DNA from: JAKOUL01 sp035378845
GTDB lineage: Bacteria > Dictyoglomota > Dictyoglomia > Dictyoglomales > Dictyoglomaceae
Length of the DNA: 33,797 nucleotides
NCBI GenBank assembly: GCA_035378845.1
Contig: DAOSUP010000015.1
Location: forward strand, 1 to 33,797
Direction: 5' to 3'
Position 1 is the first letter of the stretch. Every line of letters begins with the position of its first letter. The translations under genes were made by a program, and so were the position numbers. This document shows, one piece after another, positions 1 to 7,250 of this stretch. Under the pieces are notes generated by a model that worked only from the letters and a program-made list of their open reading frames with translations, was not told the DNA's origin and searched no databases.

Positions 1-416
1 ATGGGATTTTTGTAAATAATTTTAACCTGATTGAAGAATTAACTCTTGGAGGAGAGCAAGGATATGGTTTTGGTTTAGTGGGATTGGCATCCATATTAGA
101 TAAGATATTTCCAATAGAAGATAGTCCAAATGATAAAGAGGTTAACATAATTGTAGGAAGAGATAAACCAATTCTATCTCATCTTAAATATAATAGGAAT
201 ATTCCTTTTAAAGGTGACCTGGAACTTTTATCTGGTAGAGGTTATTTTGATATTGAGAAGGAAATTAATGAGAAAGCTGGATATAAAGAAAAACCTGGTA
301 GTATACTTGCTAAACTAAGCTATTGCTTCTCTCCAGGCACTTTTATTGATCCTAAAGATTATATGAGATTTAGTCTTGATTGGAATGGAATTATTAAAAT
401 TATTGATAATATCTGA
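1..416 (+). CDS. RAMP-superfamily CRISPR-associated protein, 3' end only (partial)
   Basis: The frame is open to the left edge of the window, so only the last 137 residues are present; the first complete codon is at position 3. Near the visible start is a glycine-rich stretch, LGGEQGYGFGLV, the type of G-rich loop (GGE-x-x-x-G-x-G) found near the C-terminal part of RAMP proteins of type III CRISPR effector complexes (Cmr/Csm/Csx10-like). The remainder, with SHLKYNRNIPFKGDLELL and a Ser-Pro-Gly-Thr turn near the C-terminus, fits the last beta-strands of a ferredoxin-like RAMP fold. No CRISPR repeat and no further cas gene is visible to the right, so this would be the last gene of a cas operon lying left of the window. 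The RAMP assignment rests on one motif; the exact subfamily cannot be told. Confidence 0.5.
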   Translation, partial: GIFVNNFNLIEELTLGGEQGYGFGLVGLASILDKIFPIEDSPNDKEVNIIVGRDKPILSHLKYNRNIPFKGDLELLSGRGYFDIEKEINEKAGYKEKPGSILAKLSYCFSPGTFIDPKDYMRFSLDWNGIIKIIDNI

Positions 417-682
417 ACTTTGCCTGAATTTTTACATTCTGAGTACAAAGTACTTTTAGCTCAATCCTATATAAAATCCGGTCAGCTTTCAGACTGTCCT
501 TTCTCAAACCCGCATGAATGCCTTGATGAGATGCATTCATTGATAAAGTTCATTTTATCTTACTTTTAAAGGTGCAATTTTTGGTTTTAATTATATCACA
601 AAAGTTTATGCAAAGATTTGCTCTTTTTGTAATATAGCATTCTCCTTTATTAAGAATATAATCTGTTCTAAGATTTTCTAAA
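417..682. other. gene-free stretch left of the DnaA-box array
   Basis: No open frame of convincing length, no CRISPR repeat and no RNA gene is visible here. It is AT-rich with many stops in all frames. Together with 683-735 and the AT-rich tract that follows, it forms an unusually long gene-free gap of about 430 bp for this compact sequence, as expected if the region is a cis-acting site rather than decayed coding DNA. Confidence 0.6.
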
Positions 683-735
683 ATATCCACAGCTGTGGAT
701 AACTTGTGGATTATCTGTGGATAACTTGTGTATAA
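683..735. promoter_or_regulatory. phased DnaA-box array (candidate oriC or DnaA-titration site)
   Basis: Five matches to the DnaA box TTATNCACA lie in 53 bp. On the minus strand there are perfect boxes at 694-702 and 716-724 (TGTGGATAA as read on the plus strand) and at 727-735 (TGTGTATAA), and a one-mismatch box at 705-713 (TGTGGATTA). A fifth, one-mismatch box ATATCCACA at 683-691 points the other way. The four same-direction boxes start at 694, 705, 716 and 727, an exact 11-bp pitch, so they present the same helix face. Boxes one and two form the perfect 18-bp palindrome TATCCACAGCTGTGGATA at 684-701. An AT-rich tract suitable for unwinding follows (about 731-830). DnaA binding is established knowledge for this 9-mer; the role as oriC is inference, and no dnaA or dnaN gene lies in the window. 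Confidence 0.7.
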
Positions 736-850
736 TTTTTTAAAGGATGTAAGAGACTAAGCTGGCTACTTCAGGATTTAATAAAGGTAGATGACAAATA
801 TTTTAAATTATCATAAAATTAAAATGAGAAAATCCTAAGGGGTGAGAAAA

Positions 851-1321
851 ATGGTTGAGATTAAAAGTAAGGCGCCTGATTTTTGTCTTCCTAATAAAAA
901 TGGCGATACGGTATGTTTAAAAGATTTTTTAGGGAAGTGGGTAGTTTTGTATTTTTATCCTAAGGATAATACTCCTGGCTGTACCATGGAGGCAGTAGAA
1001 TTTTCAAGTCTTTTGAAAGATTTTGAGAAGTTGAATGCTGTTGTTATAGGAATAAGTAAGGATTCTGTAAAATCTCATTTAAACTTTTTCCAGAAGAATG
1101 CTCTTGAAATAGAGCTTCTGAGTGATGAATCTGCTTCTGTTATAAAGGCATATGGAGCTTGGGGCAAGAAGAAGATATATGGTAAGGAACATGAAGGGAC
1201 TATTCGTTCTACATTTATTATTGATCCAGAGGGGAAGATTGCATACATCTTTCATGATGTTAAGGCTAAGGGGCATGCTCAAGAGGTTTTAGAAAAGTTA
1301 AAAGAATTGCTCTCTTTTTAA
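851..1321 (+). CDS. bcp: peroxiredoxin, PrxQ/BCP type, without the usual +5 resolving cysteine
   Basis: Thiol peroxidase of the AhpC/TSA superfamily, reducing hydroperoxides in the cytoplasm. The 156-residue length, the KAPDF start, the YFYPKDNTPGCT active-site segment (peroxidatic Cys44) and the late STFIIDPEGKIAY strand are typical of bacterioferritin comigratory protein. In most PrxQ proteins the resolving Cys is five residues after the peroxidatic one; here that position is Val49. The only other cysteines are Cys12 and Cys22, so the enzyme is 1-Cys or uses an unusual partner. A GTG at 842 would add three residues, but it lies inside the Shine-Dalgarno AAGGGGTGA (837-845); ATG 851 is correctly spaced. 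The gene converges with rhaB, ending 7 bp from its stop codon. Confidence 0.92.
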   Translation: MVEIKSKAPDFCLPNKNGDTVCLKDFLGKWVVLYFYPKDNTPGCTMEAVEFSSLLKDFEKLNAVVIGISKDSVKSHLNFFQKNALEIELLSDESASVIKAYGAWGKKKIYGKEHEGTIRSTFIIDPEGKIAYIFHDVKAKGHAQEVLEKLKELLSF

Positions 1322-1328
1322 TAAATTT

Positions 1329-2542
1329 TTATGATGTAATCTCCTTATACCTTTTGTATTCTTTTTCCCATCTCTCATGATCTCTTGGATAATATACTAC
1401 AGGCTCAAAGGAATTCTTTATGATCTTTCTTCCATGGGGTAGATCTTTAATGGCACCTCTTGATATAGCCTGAATCATAATATTTCCCATAGCAGTAGCC
1501 TCTACTGGTCCTGTTATTACAGGTATATCTAATGCATCAGCAGTAAATTGAGAAAGAAGAGTATTTTGAGATCCACCACCTACTATATGAAGTATCCTTA
1601 TATGCTTTCCTAAAAGTTTTTCTAATGTTTCAAAAACCTCTTTATACCTAAAAGCTAAGCTTTCTAAAATGCATCTTATAATCTCTCCCTTTGTCTTTGG
1701 TACTTTTTGAGGGGTCTTTTTGCAAAATTCCTTTATAGCAGATTCCATATTAGGAGGATTAAGAAAAGAATCATCATCAGGGTTTACAAAATATTGGAAT
1801 GGTTCTGTCTCTTCTGCTAAATTTGTTATTTCAGAATAGGAAAGTTCTACTCCTTCTTTCATCCATATCCTTCTTACACTTTGAAGGAGCCAGAGTCCCA
1901 TAATATTCTTCAAAAATCTAAAGGTTTTATTTACTCCTCCCTCATTGGTGAAGTTTGCTTCTAAGGAATCTTTGTTAATTATGGGCTCTTTGATCTCTAC
2001 TCCCATNNNNNNNNNNNNNNNNNNNNNNNNNNNNNNNNNNNNNNNNNNNNNNNNNNNNNNNNNNNNNNNNNNNNNNNNNNNNNNNNNNNNNNNNNNNNNN
2101 NNNNNNAGTTCTCTAAAACCATGCTATATAATTGGAAGAGTGTATTTATTTGCATTATCTGTATTCCAGTTAAGGAGTATATTCTTTCCCTTGGCATAAC
2201 TTTAAAGGCTTTATTTAGTATTTCATCGGTTCTATGATCTCTGTAACATACAGGTAGTCCTGCAAAATATCCTTCTTTAGTTACTAATCCAAAGTCAACT
2301 CCCCAGGTATCTATACCAATGCTTTCAATATCAGGATATTTAGAAAAAGCCTTCTCTATTCCTTCTTTTATCTCCTGAAAAATCTGGGGAAGATTCCAGT
2401 ATAATCTCCCCAATATTTCTATAGGTTTATTTATAAATCTATGGATTTCTTCTACTTCTAACCTTTCATCCTTTAAAATTCCTACAAGGGCTCTTCCACT
2501 TTCAGCTCCCAGATCAAAGGCAAGAAATTTTCTCCCTTCCAT
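1329..2542 (-). CDS. rhaB: rhamnulokinase, interrupted by an assembly gap
   Basis: FGGY-family sugar kinase phosphorylating L-rhamnulose at O-1. The N-terminal part (2542-2107, about 145 residues) has the ATPase phosphate-1 motif AFDLGAESGRA, the segment IDTWGVDFGLV and the family-typical TGIQIMQINTLFQLY. The C-terminal part (2006-1329, 225 residues) begins near MGVE and has NFTNEGGV and FLKNIMGLWLLQ, then the adenine-binding GGGSQNTLLSQFTADAL. The two halves lie in different frames only because 100 Ns (2007-2106) replace the real sequence. Compared with E. coli RhaB about 110 residues are missing, so the true gap should be roughly 330 bp. The start has a good ribosome site (GAGGGG) and follows rhaI by 12 bp, so the two are co-transcribed leftward. 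The gene is probably intact in the cell. Confidence 0.9.
2007..2106. other. assembly gap (100 Ns)
   Basis: Exactly 100 undetermined bases inside rhaB. The round number marks a scaffolding placeholder of unknown length, and the flanking protein halves imply a larger real gap. Any frame computed across it is meaningless. Confidence 0.99.
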
Positions 2543-2554
2543 CTCTTTTCCCCT

Positions 2555-3748
2555 CTAATTTCTTTCTTTAATTATCTTTTCCATATATCCGCTTTCTCTG
2601 AATGCTTTTAATGGATCCAAGGGAACTCTCATCTCTTCTCTTACTTTATAAATCAAAGGCATTACATCAGTATCAAAGGCGGAAACAAGAGTATTTTCAG
2701 CCATAACAATGTCTTGCTCTTCCTGATATTTTCTCAATGTCTTCCTATCAACTATTAACACTTTTGCATAAGTTTTGTATATATTCTCTACACTTTGGAT
2801 CATTTCTTCTATCTTAGGCTTTAAATTATGGGATTCATCTATCATATATGCAATATCTACCTTTAATCCATCCTCTTCAGCAGATACCAACTCATTAAAT
2901 ATTAAAAAGAGCTCATAAGGATTTATGGAACCTGTGGTTAAATCATCATCAGCATACTTTTTATTATTAAAATGAAAACCTCCTAATTTCCCCTCATCTA
3001 AGAGATTTGCAACAATCTGCTCAATGTTTGTCCCTAAGGGATGGTGTCCTAAGTCCACTAATACAAAGCTTTTTTCTCCTAATTTATGAGATAGATTTAA
3101 TGCACATCCCCAATCAGGTATATCAGTATGATAGAAGGCAGGCTCAAAAAATTTATATTCTATAAGAAGCCTCATATGAGGCTCTAAATGTTCATAAGCC
3201 TCTTTTAAACTCTCTTCTAATCTGTGTTTCCTTCCCCTAAAATCATCTTGTCCTGGGTGATTAGTCCCATCGGCAACCCATAAAGAGATATCCCGAGAGC
3301 CTAACTTTTTTGCAATATCTATACATTCTACTATATGTTTTATTGCTTTTTCTCTTACTTTTTTATCAGGATGGCATAGGCTTCCTAATTTATAATCATC
3401 ATCTTGGAAGAGATTAGGATTTATAGCTCCTGGTTTTATTCCAAGGGATAGAGTAAATTTTAGAAGCTCATCCCAATCATCATACATATCCCAGGGAATA
3501 TGAAGGGCGACAGTAGGACATATTCCAGTAACTTTGTGTACCATAGCAGCATCTTGAATTTTTCCCTTTACATTTCTTGCAGCTCCTTTTTGTTTAAATA
3601 CTGCAAATCTTGTTCCTGAGTCTGCATAACCCCAGCTTGGAGTTTCTACTTTAAAACTTTTTAGTTTTTCTTCTACTTTTTTAATATCAATTCCTTTTTC
3701 TTCTAATTTGTTTTTGAGTATCTCATAACTCTTTTCATAATTGTTCAT
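2555..3748 (-). CDS. rhaI: L-rhamnose isomerase (P. stutzeri / Gram-positive RhaI type)
   Basis: Cytoplasmic TIM-barrel metal-dependent aldose-ketose isomerase converting L-rhamnose to L-rhamnulose, the first step of the pathway. The 397-residue protein shows the hallmarks of the family: SWGYADSGTRF near the N-terminus, HIPWDMYDDWDEL, LWVADGTNHPGQDDF, and the metal-site segments LLIEYKFFEPAFYHTD (Glu ligand), VLVDLGHH (Asp) and GGFHFNNKKYADDDL (His and Asp). The start ATG at 3748 is preceded by GGGAGGT with good spacing. It is the promoter-proximal gene of the leftward rhaI-rhaB operon and is divergent from the DeoR-type regulator. I recall that an L-rhamnose isomerase from Dictyoglomus turgidum has been characterised, which fits the proposed origin of the window. 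Confidence 0.93.
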   Translation of the reverse strand: MNNYEKSYEILKNKLEEKGIDIKKVEEKLKSFKVETPSWGYADSGTRFAVFKQKGAARNVKGKIQDAAMVHKVTGICPTVALHIPWDMYDDWDELLKFTLSLGIKPGAINPNLFQDDDYKLGSLCHPDKKVREKAIKHIVECIDIAKKLGSRDISLWVADGTNHPGQDDFRGRKHRLEESLKEAYEHLEPHMRLLIEYKFFEPAFYHTDIPDWGCALNLSHKLGEKSFVLVDLGHHPLGTNIEQIVANLLDEGKLGGFHFNNKKYADDDLTTGSINPYELFLIFNELVSAEEDGLKVDIAYMIDESHNLKPKIEEMIQSVENIYKTYAKVLIVDRKTLRKYQEEQDIVMAENTLVSAFDTDVMPLIYKVREEMRVPLDPLKAFRESGYMEKIIKERN

Positions 3749-3777
3749 AATTATGGACCTCCCTCTTTATTATAAAG

Positions 3778-3807
3778 TATATAAAAGAATCCCCTAATTT
3801 AGTCCAA
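3778..3807 (-). promoter_or_regulatory. candidate sigma-70 promoter of rhaI-rhaB
   Basis: Read on the minus strand, TTGGAC (3807-3802) is followed after 18 bp by TATATA (3783-3778). Transcription would start near 3771, leaving a short leader with the Shine-Dalgarno GGGAGGT before the rhaI ATG. A second TATAAT-like hexamer lies a few bases downstream, so the exact -10 is uncertain. Confidence 0.5.
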
Positions 3808-3890
3808 ACTTTTTCAATTTTTTCTATATAAATTTTCACTTCTTTTTATATTTAAATATAGCACTTCTTTTTTAGCTATGTCAAAATAGA

Positions 3891-3915
3891 TTGTGAGCTA
3901 TCACAATAGTGATAG
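3891..3915. promoter_or_regulatory. overlapping palindromes, candidate operator in the rha intergenic region
   Basis: Two perfect inverted repeats overlap: TTGTGA-GCTA-TCACAA at 3891-3906 and CTATCAC-AATA-GTGATAG at 3898-3915. The 9-mer GCTATCACA (3897-3905) returns in inverse orientation (TGTGATAGC) at 3998-4006 on the -10 of the deoR-type promoter, about 101 bp away. Two inversely repeated sites in a divergent control region fit cooperative or looping repression by the adjacent regulator; the first resembles a CRP half-site pair but with a 4-bp rather than 6-bp spacer. Confidence 0.55.
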
Positions 3916-3979
3916 GATGCTTAATAAGAATATAAATAGATATGTAAAAATCTATCTATGAATCCATTAAGCCTTTTCC

Positions 3980-4008
3980 TTGCAATAGATAAGAAACTGT
4001 GATAGCAT
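3980..4008 (+). promoter_or_regulatory. candidate promoter of the regulator operon with overlapping operator half-site
   Basis: TTGCAA (3980-3985) and TAGCAT (4003-4008) are separated by 17 bp. The half-site TGTGATAGC (3998-4006) covers the -10, so a repressor bound there would block initiation, consistent with autoregulation by the DeoR-family protein. The rest of the 319-bp intergenic region holds only an ATAGAT/ATCTAT inverted repeat around 3936-3956 and AT-rich filler. Confidence 0.5.
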
Positions 4009-4067
4009 AACTTCAGAAATGAAAATATGAATCGAAAAAAATGAAAAAATTAGAATGGAGGATAGAA

Positions 4068-4847
4068 GTGTTATCAGAAGAGAGAAAAATAAGAATATTG
4101 GAGATTTTGGAGAAGGAAAGGGGAATAAAGGTATCGGATTTAGTAAGAGTATTTAATGTTACGGGTGCTACTATAAGAAGGGATTTAGCATCTTTAGAGA
4201 AGGAAGGATTAGTTAAAAGGACCCATGGTGGTGCTGTTCTTCCTCAAAGTTTTTCCTTTGAACCTTTATATGCAACAAAAAAGAGACAAAATTTAAAAGA
4301 GAAGATGGCTATTGGGGAAAAGGCTGCAGAATTGATTGAAGATGGGGAAACAGTTTTCATAGAGACAGGAAGTACTACTCTTCAAATTGCAAGAAATATT
4401 AAAAATAGGCATGATTTAACAGTAGTGACAAATTCTATAGATGTAGCTCGGGAACTATTAAATGCAAGGGGTGTGGAGGTTATATTAACAGGTGGAAATT
4501 TAAGAAAAGAAACTTTAGCATTAATAGGACCTTTAGCAGAGAGAGTTCTTAGGGAGTTTAGAGTAGATAAGGTTTTTCTTGGGATCTCTGGGATTATTCC
4601 TGGGAAGGGAATGAGTACTGCAAGTATTGTGGAAGCTCAAATTAAAAAGTTATTAATTGAGATGGGAAAGGAAGTGATAGGAGTTGCAGATCATAGTAAA
4701 TTTGGGAAAGAGTGTTTTGCTTTTGTAGCACCTACAGAAGTGTTAAATAAGATTGTGATTGATGATAAAGTTCCATCAAAGTATATAGAAGACTTAAGAA
4801 GTGAGGGAGTAGAGGTTATTATTTGTTCTCCAGAAGATGTGAAATAA
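4068..4847 (+). CDS. DeoR-family transcriptional repressor of the sugar locus
   Basis: A 260-codon frame encoding an N-terminal winged HTH (VSDLVRVFNVTGATIRRDL, with the RRDL recognition motif, and KRTHGGAV) and a C-terminal DeoR sensor domain (IETGSTT, VTNSIDVARELL, LTGGNLRKETLALIGP, ADHSKFG). DeoR sensors bind a phosphorylated sugar intermediate of the pathway they control. The start is placed at GTG 4068, giving MLSEERKIRILEIL, the usual N-terminus of the family, with TGGAGGA 5 bp upstream. The ATG at 4041 would add nine residues but has no ribosome site. It is the first gene of the rightward operon and probably controls both directions. The likely inducer is a sugar phosphate such as rhamnulose-1-phosphate; this is inference. 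Confidence 0.9.
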   Translation: MLSEERKIRILEILEKERGIKVSDLVRVFNVTGATIRRDLASLEKEGLVKRTHGGAVLPQSFSFEPLYATKKRQNLKEKMAIGEKAAELIEDGETVFIETGSTTLQIARNIKNRHDLTVVTNSIDVARELLNARGVEVILTGGNLRKETLALIGPLAERVLREFRVDKVFLGISGIIPGKGMSTASIVEAQIKKLLIEMGKEVIGVADHSKFGKECFAFVAPTEVLNKIVIDDKVPSKYIEDLRSEGVEVIICSPEDVK

Positions 4848-4860
4848 AGGGGGCTTAGTA

Positions 4861-7236
4861 ATGCCAAAAAATATAGATATATTCCCAGAATTTGAACCTG
4901 GATATATTGAAGTTGGAGGGAGAATTCCTAAATTTCAATATGGCAAAACTCTAAAGGTAGAATTGGAAGAAGGAAACATTACAAAAGAAGAAAGTATTGA
5001 TCTATTAAAATGTATGCTTCTTACCAGAAATTTTGAAGAGATGATTTATGAATTAAGAGTAAACAAGGGGAAGTATGGTCCTATTAAGTACTTATATATT
5101 GGTGCATCTCACCTTTCTATTGGTCAAGAGGCAGTTCCTACAGGGGGCATATCAGTAATAACAAAAGATGATTATATAACCAGTACCCATAGAGGGCATG
5201 GAGATGCTTTAGCCAAGAGCTATTTTGGACTAAAAGGAATGACTGAAGAGGAGTTAATAAGATTCAGTACAGGTAATAGAGAGGTTTTAGATTTTTTAGG
5301 ATTTGATATTAATAACAAAAGTAGAGACGAGCTTTTTGAGATAGCACTTAGGATTGCTCTATTTAGGACTATAGGAGAACTCTTTGGAAAGGAATGGGGC
5401 TTCTGCAGAGGTAGAGGCGGTTCCATGCATATTGCAGATTTTAAGGTAGGACATTTGGGGGCTAATGCTATAGTTGGAGGAAGTATGGGTATAGCAGTAG
5501 GTTCTGCTATGGCATCAAGATTTCTTGAAGATGGAAAGGTAACTTTATGCTTTGTGGGAGATGGAGCAATGAATACAGGAATAGCCCACGAAGCAATGAA
5601 TATGGCATCTATGGATCAATTTATTAATGGTCTTATGAGTAAAAAGTTTGGAGTTCCTGTTATTTTTATGGTTATGAACAATCAATATGGAGAATCAGGA
5701 CAGCAAAGAGGCGAGGTTACAGGGATTGATTATATTGCAGAGAGAGGTTTTGCCTATAACAGAAAGGGAATGCATGCAGAAGTGGTAAATGGGATGAATG
5801 TTCTTGCAGTAAGGGATTCTGTAAAAAGAGCAGTGGAAAAGGCAAGAAATGGGGATGGACCAATTATTCTTGAATTTTGGGGATATAGGTATATGGGGCA
5901 TTCTCTTAGTGATGTTTTGGAAAAGCCAGAAGATGGTACATATAGGAGCTATGAAGAGTTGCAAGCATGGAAAAAGTATGATCCCATTGAGTTATATTCA
6001 AAAGAACTTATCAGTGCAAAAGTATTGAGTGAAGAGGAGATAAATAATTTAAAGAAAGAATTTAGATCAAGAAATGAGGAGATAGCAGCAAAGGTTATAG
6101 GATCTCCTAATCCAGATCCAAAGGATATGACCCGTTATCTTTTTAAGGAGAATGCTATTAGTAATGAAGTTCCTGAAAAGTTTAGAAATGTACAGATATT
6201 AAAAGAGCCTACCTTTAAGGATAGAAATCCTGATATTGAGATTACCTATAGAGAGGCAATAATTGAAGCCCTATATCAGGAGATGAAAAGAGATAAAAGG
6301 GTAATGCTATGGGGAGAAGATGTTGCAGATTATGGAGGTTCCTTTGGTGCTACAAAAGGACTCTTAGAGATATTTGGTAGAGATAGGATCTTTAATACCT
6401 CCATATCAGAAGCTGCAATAGTAGGAACAGGAGTTGGAGCAGCTATGAGAGGATTAAGACCTATAGTTGAGATTATGTATATTGATTTCATTACAATTGC
6501 TTTGGATCAGGTGGGAAATCAAGCAGCAAAGATGAGATATATGACAGGAGGACAAGCGGAGATTCCACTAACCATTATAACCACGATTGGTGGAGGTAAA
6601 GGATATGCAGGACAGCATTCTCAAAGCATTGAGTCTATTCTTACCCATCTCCCAGGACTAAAGATTGTTGCTCCTTCTGATGCCTATGATGCTAAAGGAC
6701 TATTAATTGCTGCTATAAGGGAAGATAATCCTGTAATCTATATTGAGCATCAAAATCTCTTACAAGACCCATTATTATCCTCTCTATCAAAGAGAAAGAT
6801 ACCAAAGGAAGATTACTTAATCCCTATTGGAAAGGCAGATATTAAGAGAAAAGCAAAAAGTTATGAAAAAAGTATCACAATAGTTTCCTGGTCTGCAATG
6901 GTTTATACAGTCTTAAAGGCAGCAGAAGAGTTAGAAAAAGAAGGAATAGAAGTTGAAGTAGTAGATTTAAGAAGTCTGTATCCCTTAGATATGGATACTA
7001 TTATTGATTCTATAAAGAGAACAGGAAGGTTTGCTATTACCATGCAGGCAGTATCCTTTATGTCTTTGTCTGCAGAAATTATTACTCAGATTTATGAAAA
7101 GGCATCTTCCTATTTGAAAAGACCTCCATTAAGGATTGGAGCACCCTATTGTCCTCCTCCAGCTTCTCCAGTTTTAGAAAAAGCCTTTCTACCAAATGAT
7201 AGACTTATTGTTGAAGAAGTAAGAAAACTTTTTTAG
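4861..7236 (+). CDS. thiamine-diphosphate E1 component, alpha and beta fused in one chain (2-oxoacid/acetoin dehydrogenase type)
   Basis: A 791-residue fusion of the two E1 subunits that are usually separate. The alpha half (about 40-420) has HRGHGDALAKSYFG, GRGGSMHIAD, the ThDP-Mg signature GDGAMNTG (Gly233-Asp234-Gly235) and the YMGHSLSD loop. The beta half (from about 460, EITYREAIIEAL) has WGEDVADYGGSFGATKGL, the catalytic-type Glu517 in ISEAAIVG, GQHSQS, LKIVAPSDAYDA and the late RIGAPYCPPP. Between the RGHGDAL and RGRGGSMH motifs is an extra segment of about 45 residues (127-172) that I do not remember from ordinary E1 alpha chains. The family decarboxylates a 2-oxoacid, or cleaves acetoin, and acylates the lipoyl group of E2. 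The ribosome site AAAGGGGG is 14 bp after the regulator stop; E2 follows. The real substrate is unknown and may be linked to sugar breakdown. Confidence 0.85.
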   Translation: MPKNIDIFPEFEPGYIEVGGRIPKFQYGKTLKVELEEGNITKEESIDLLKCMLLTRNFEEMIYELRVNKGKYGPIKYLYIGASHLSIGQEAVPTGGISVITKDDYITSTHRGHGDALAKSYFGLKGMTEEELIRFSTGNREVLDFLGFDINNKSRDELFEIALRIALFRTIGELFGKEWGFCRGRGGSMHIADFKVGHLGANAIVGGSMGIAVGSAMASRFLEDGKVTLCFVGDGAMNTGIAHEAMNMASMDQFINGLMSKKFGVPVIFMVMNNQYGESGQQRGEVTGIDYIAERGFAYNRKGMHAEVVNGMNVLAVRDSVKRAVEKARNGDGPIILEFWGYRYMGHSLSDVLEKPEDGTYRSYEELQAWKKYDPIELYSKELISAKVLSEEEINNLKKEFRSRNEEIAAKVIGSPNPDPKDMTRYLFKENAISNEVPEKFRNVQILKEPTFKDRNPDIEITYREAIIEALYQEMKRDKRVMLWGEDVADYGGSFGATKGLLEIFGRDRIFNTSISEAAIVGTGVGAAMRGLRPIVEIMYIDFITIALDQVGNQAAKMRYMTGGQAEIPLTIITTIGGGKGYAGQHSQSIESILTHLPGLKIVAPSDAYDAKGLLIAAIREDNPVIYIEHQNLLQDPLLSSLSKRKIPKEDYLIPIGKADIKRKAKSYEKSITIVSWSAMVYTVLKAAEELEKEGIEVEVVDLRSLYPLDMDTIIDSIKRTGRFAITMQAVSFMSLSAEIITQIYEKASSYLKRPPLRIGAPYCPPPASPVLEKAFLPNDRLIVEEVRKLF

Positions 7237-7250
7237 AGGAGGGAAGATAG

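Noticed and set aside
417..682. A CRISPR array next to the RAMP gene
   Set aside because: No repeat of 25-37 bp recurs at regular spacing in this gap or elsewhere in the window.
842..850. GTG 842 as start of the peroxiredoxin
   Set aside because: The codon lies inside the Shine-Dalgarno for ATG 851, which gives the normal family N-terminus.
1945..2199. Plus-strand frame crossing the N run
   Set aside because: It exists only because Ns have no stops; the real gene here is rhaB on the other strand.
4041..4067. ATG 4041 as start of the DeoR-family regulator
   Set aside because: No ribosome site before it; GTG 4068 has TGGAGGA at good spacing and matches the family start.
5220..5964. Minus-strand frames inside E1, and similar ones inside E2, SDR, LDH and the kinase
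   Set aside because: They are antisense shadows of strongly conserved coding sequence without ribosome sites or recognisable domains.
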